From contig CAJMSL010000120.1 of NCBI GenBank assembly GCA_905216045.1, positions 1-5,894 on the forward strand: DNA of 5,894 nt. The letters are read 5' to 3'. The notes below the pieces were generated by a model. The model saw only the letters and a list, made by a program, of their open reading frames with translations, had not been told where the DNA came from and made no database searches. Shown piece after piece: positions 5,648 through 5,894 of this stretch (position 1 is the stretch's first letter; every line of letters starts with the position of its first letter). The DNA comes from an uncultured bacterium. GTDB lineage: Bacteria > Actinomycetota > Coriobacteriia > Coriobacteriales > Coriobacteriaceae. The position numbers were made by a program, and so were the translations under genes.

Positions 5648-5894
5648 TTAGCAGACGCCCTGGGCGAGCATAGCGTCGGCGACCTTCAGGAAGCCGGCGA
5701 TGTTTGCGCCCATGACGAAATTGCCCTCCTGGCCGTACTCCTTGGCGGTGTCGTCCACGTTGTGGAACATGCCGCGCATGAGCTGCTCGAGCTTGCCGTC
5801 GACCTCCTCGAAGGTCCAGGACAGGTGCTCGGCGGTCTGGCTCATCTCCAGGCCGGACACGAGCACGCCGCCAGCGTTGGCAGCCTTACCGGGC
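5648..5894 (-). CDS. gdhA: NADP-type glutamate dehydrogenase, C-terminal part (runs off the right edge)
   Basis: Only the last 81 codons and the TAA stop are in the window; the start lies to the right. Hexameric GdhA makes glutamate from 2-oxoglutarate, ammonium and NADPH in the cytoplasm. The visible part begins PGKAANAGGV, followed by SGLEMSQ, and ends GANIAGFLKVADAMLAQGVC. The first and last of these are almost identical to the C-terminus of E. coli GdhA as I recall it (about 447 aa), so this is the bacterial NADP family rather than the larger NAD-dependent forms. The coenzyme-binding region is outside the window, so NADP use is inferred from the family. The gene ends at a strong terminator and appears separate from the hydroxylase operon. 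Confidence 0.95.
   Translation of the reverse strand, partial: PGKAANAGGVLVSGLEMSQTAEHLSWTFEEVDGKLEQLMRGMFHNVDDTAKEYGQEGNFVMGANIAGFLKVADAMLAQGVC

Noticed and set aside
1..5894. CRISPR array, toxin-antitoxin pair, transposase or phage gene
   Set aside because: No spaced direct repeats were seen, and every sizeable intergenic stretch is accounted for by promoters, terminators, the tRNA or the palindrome.

Overview
The window looks like chromosomal DNA from a high-GC anaerobic actinobacterium of the Coriobacteriia, most likely Collinsella or a close relative. That assignment rests on my recollection of the trigger factor and glutamate dehydrogenase sequences, the G/C-ending codon use and the gene content, not on a search. 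Every gene lies on the minus strand, so transcription runs from right to left.

In transcription order: (1) the last 81 codons of an NADP-type glutamate dehydrogenase (gdhA), closed by a textbook intrinsic terminator. (2) A roughly 230-base intergenic region holding that terminator, a perfect 26-bp inverted repeat around a 23-nt centre (75 nt in all), a G-rich patch and a probable promoter. (3) A two-gene molybdenum hydroxylase operon: an FAD subunit of 304 aa, then a 943-aa fusion of a 2Fe-2S domain and a molybdopterin catalytic domain. The genes overlap by one base (TAATG) and end at a strong GC-rich terminator. (4) A tRNA-Leu (anticodon UAG, CCA encoded) with its own candidate promoter. (5) The complete trigger factor gene (tig), probably starting at a TTG codon that ordinary gene calling would miss.

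The two hydroxylase genes together encode a full electron path: Mo-cofactor, two 2Fe-2S clusters, FAD. The fused layout and several motifs resemble the E. coli YgfM/XdhD pair and related, often selenium-linked, purine hydroxylases of gut anaerobes more than classical xanthine dehydrogenase. The substrate cannot be fixed from sequence: the position of the classical purine-binding glutamate is a glutamine, and no purine, selenium or cofactor-maturation gene is in the window. The remaining genes are housekeeping (nitrogen assimilation, translation, protein folding). I see no defence system, CRISPR array, transposase or phage gene. The least explained element is the long palindrome upstream of the hydroxylase operon.
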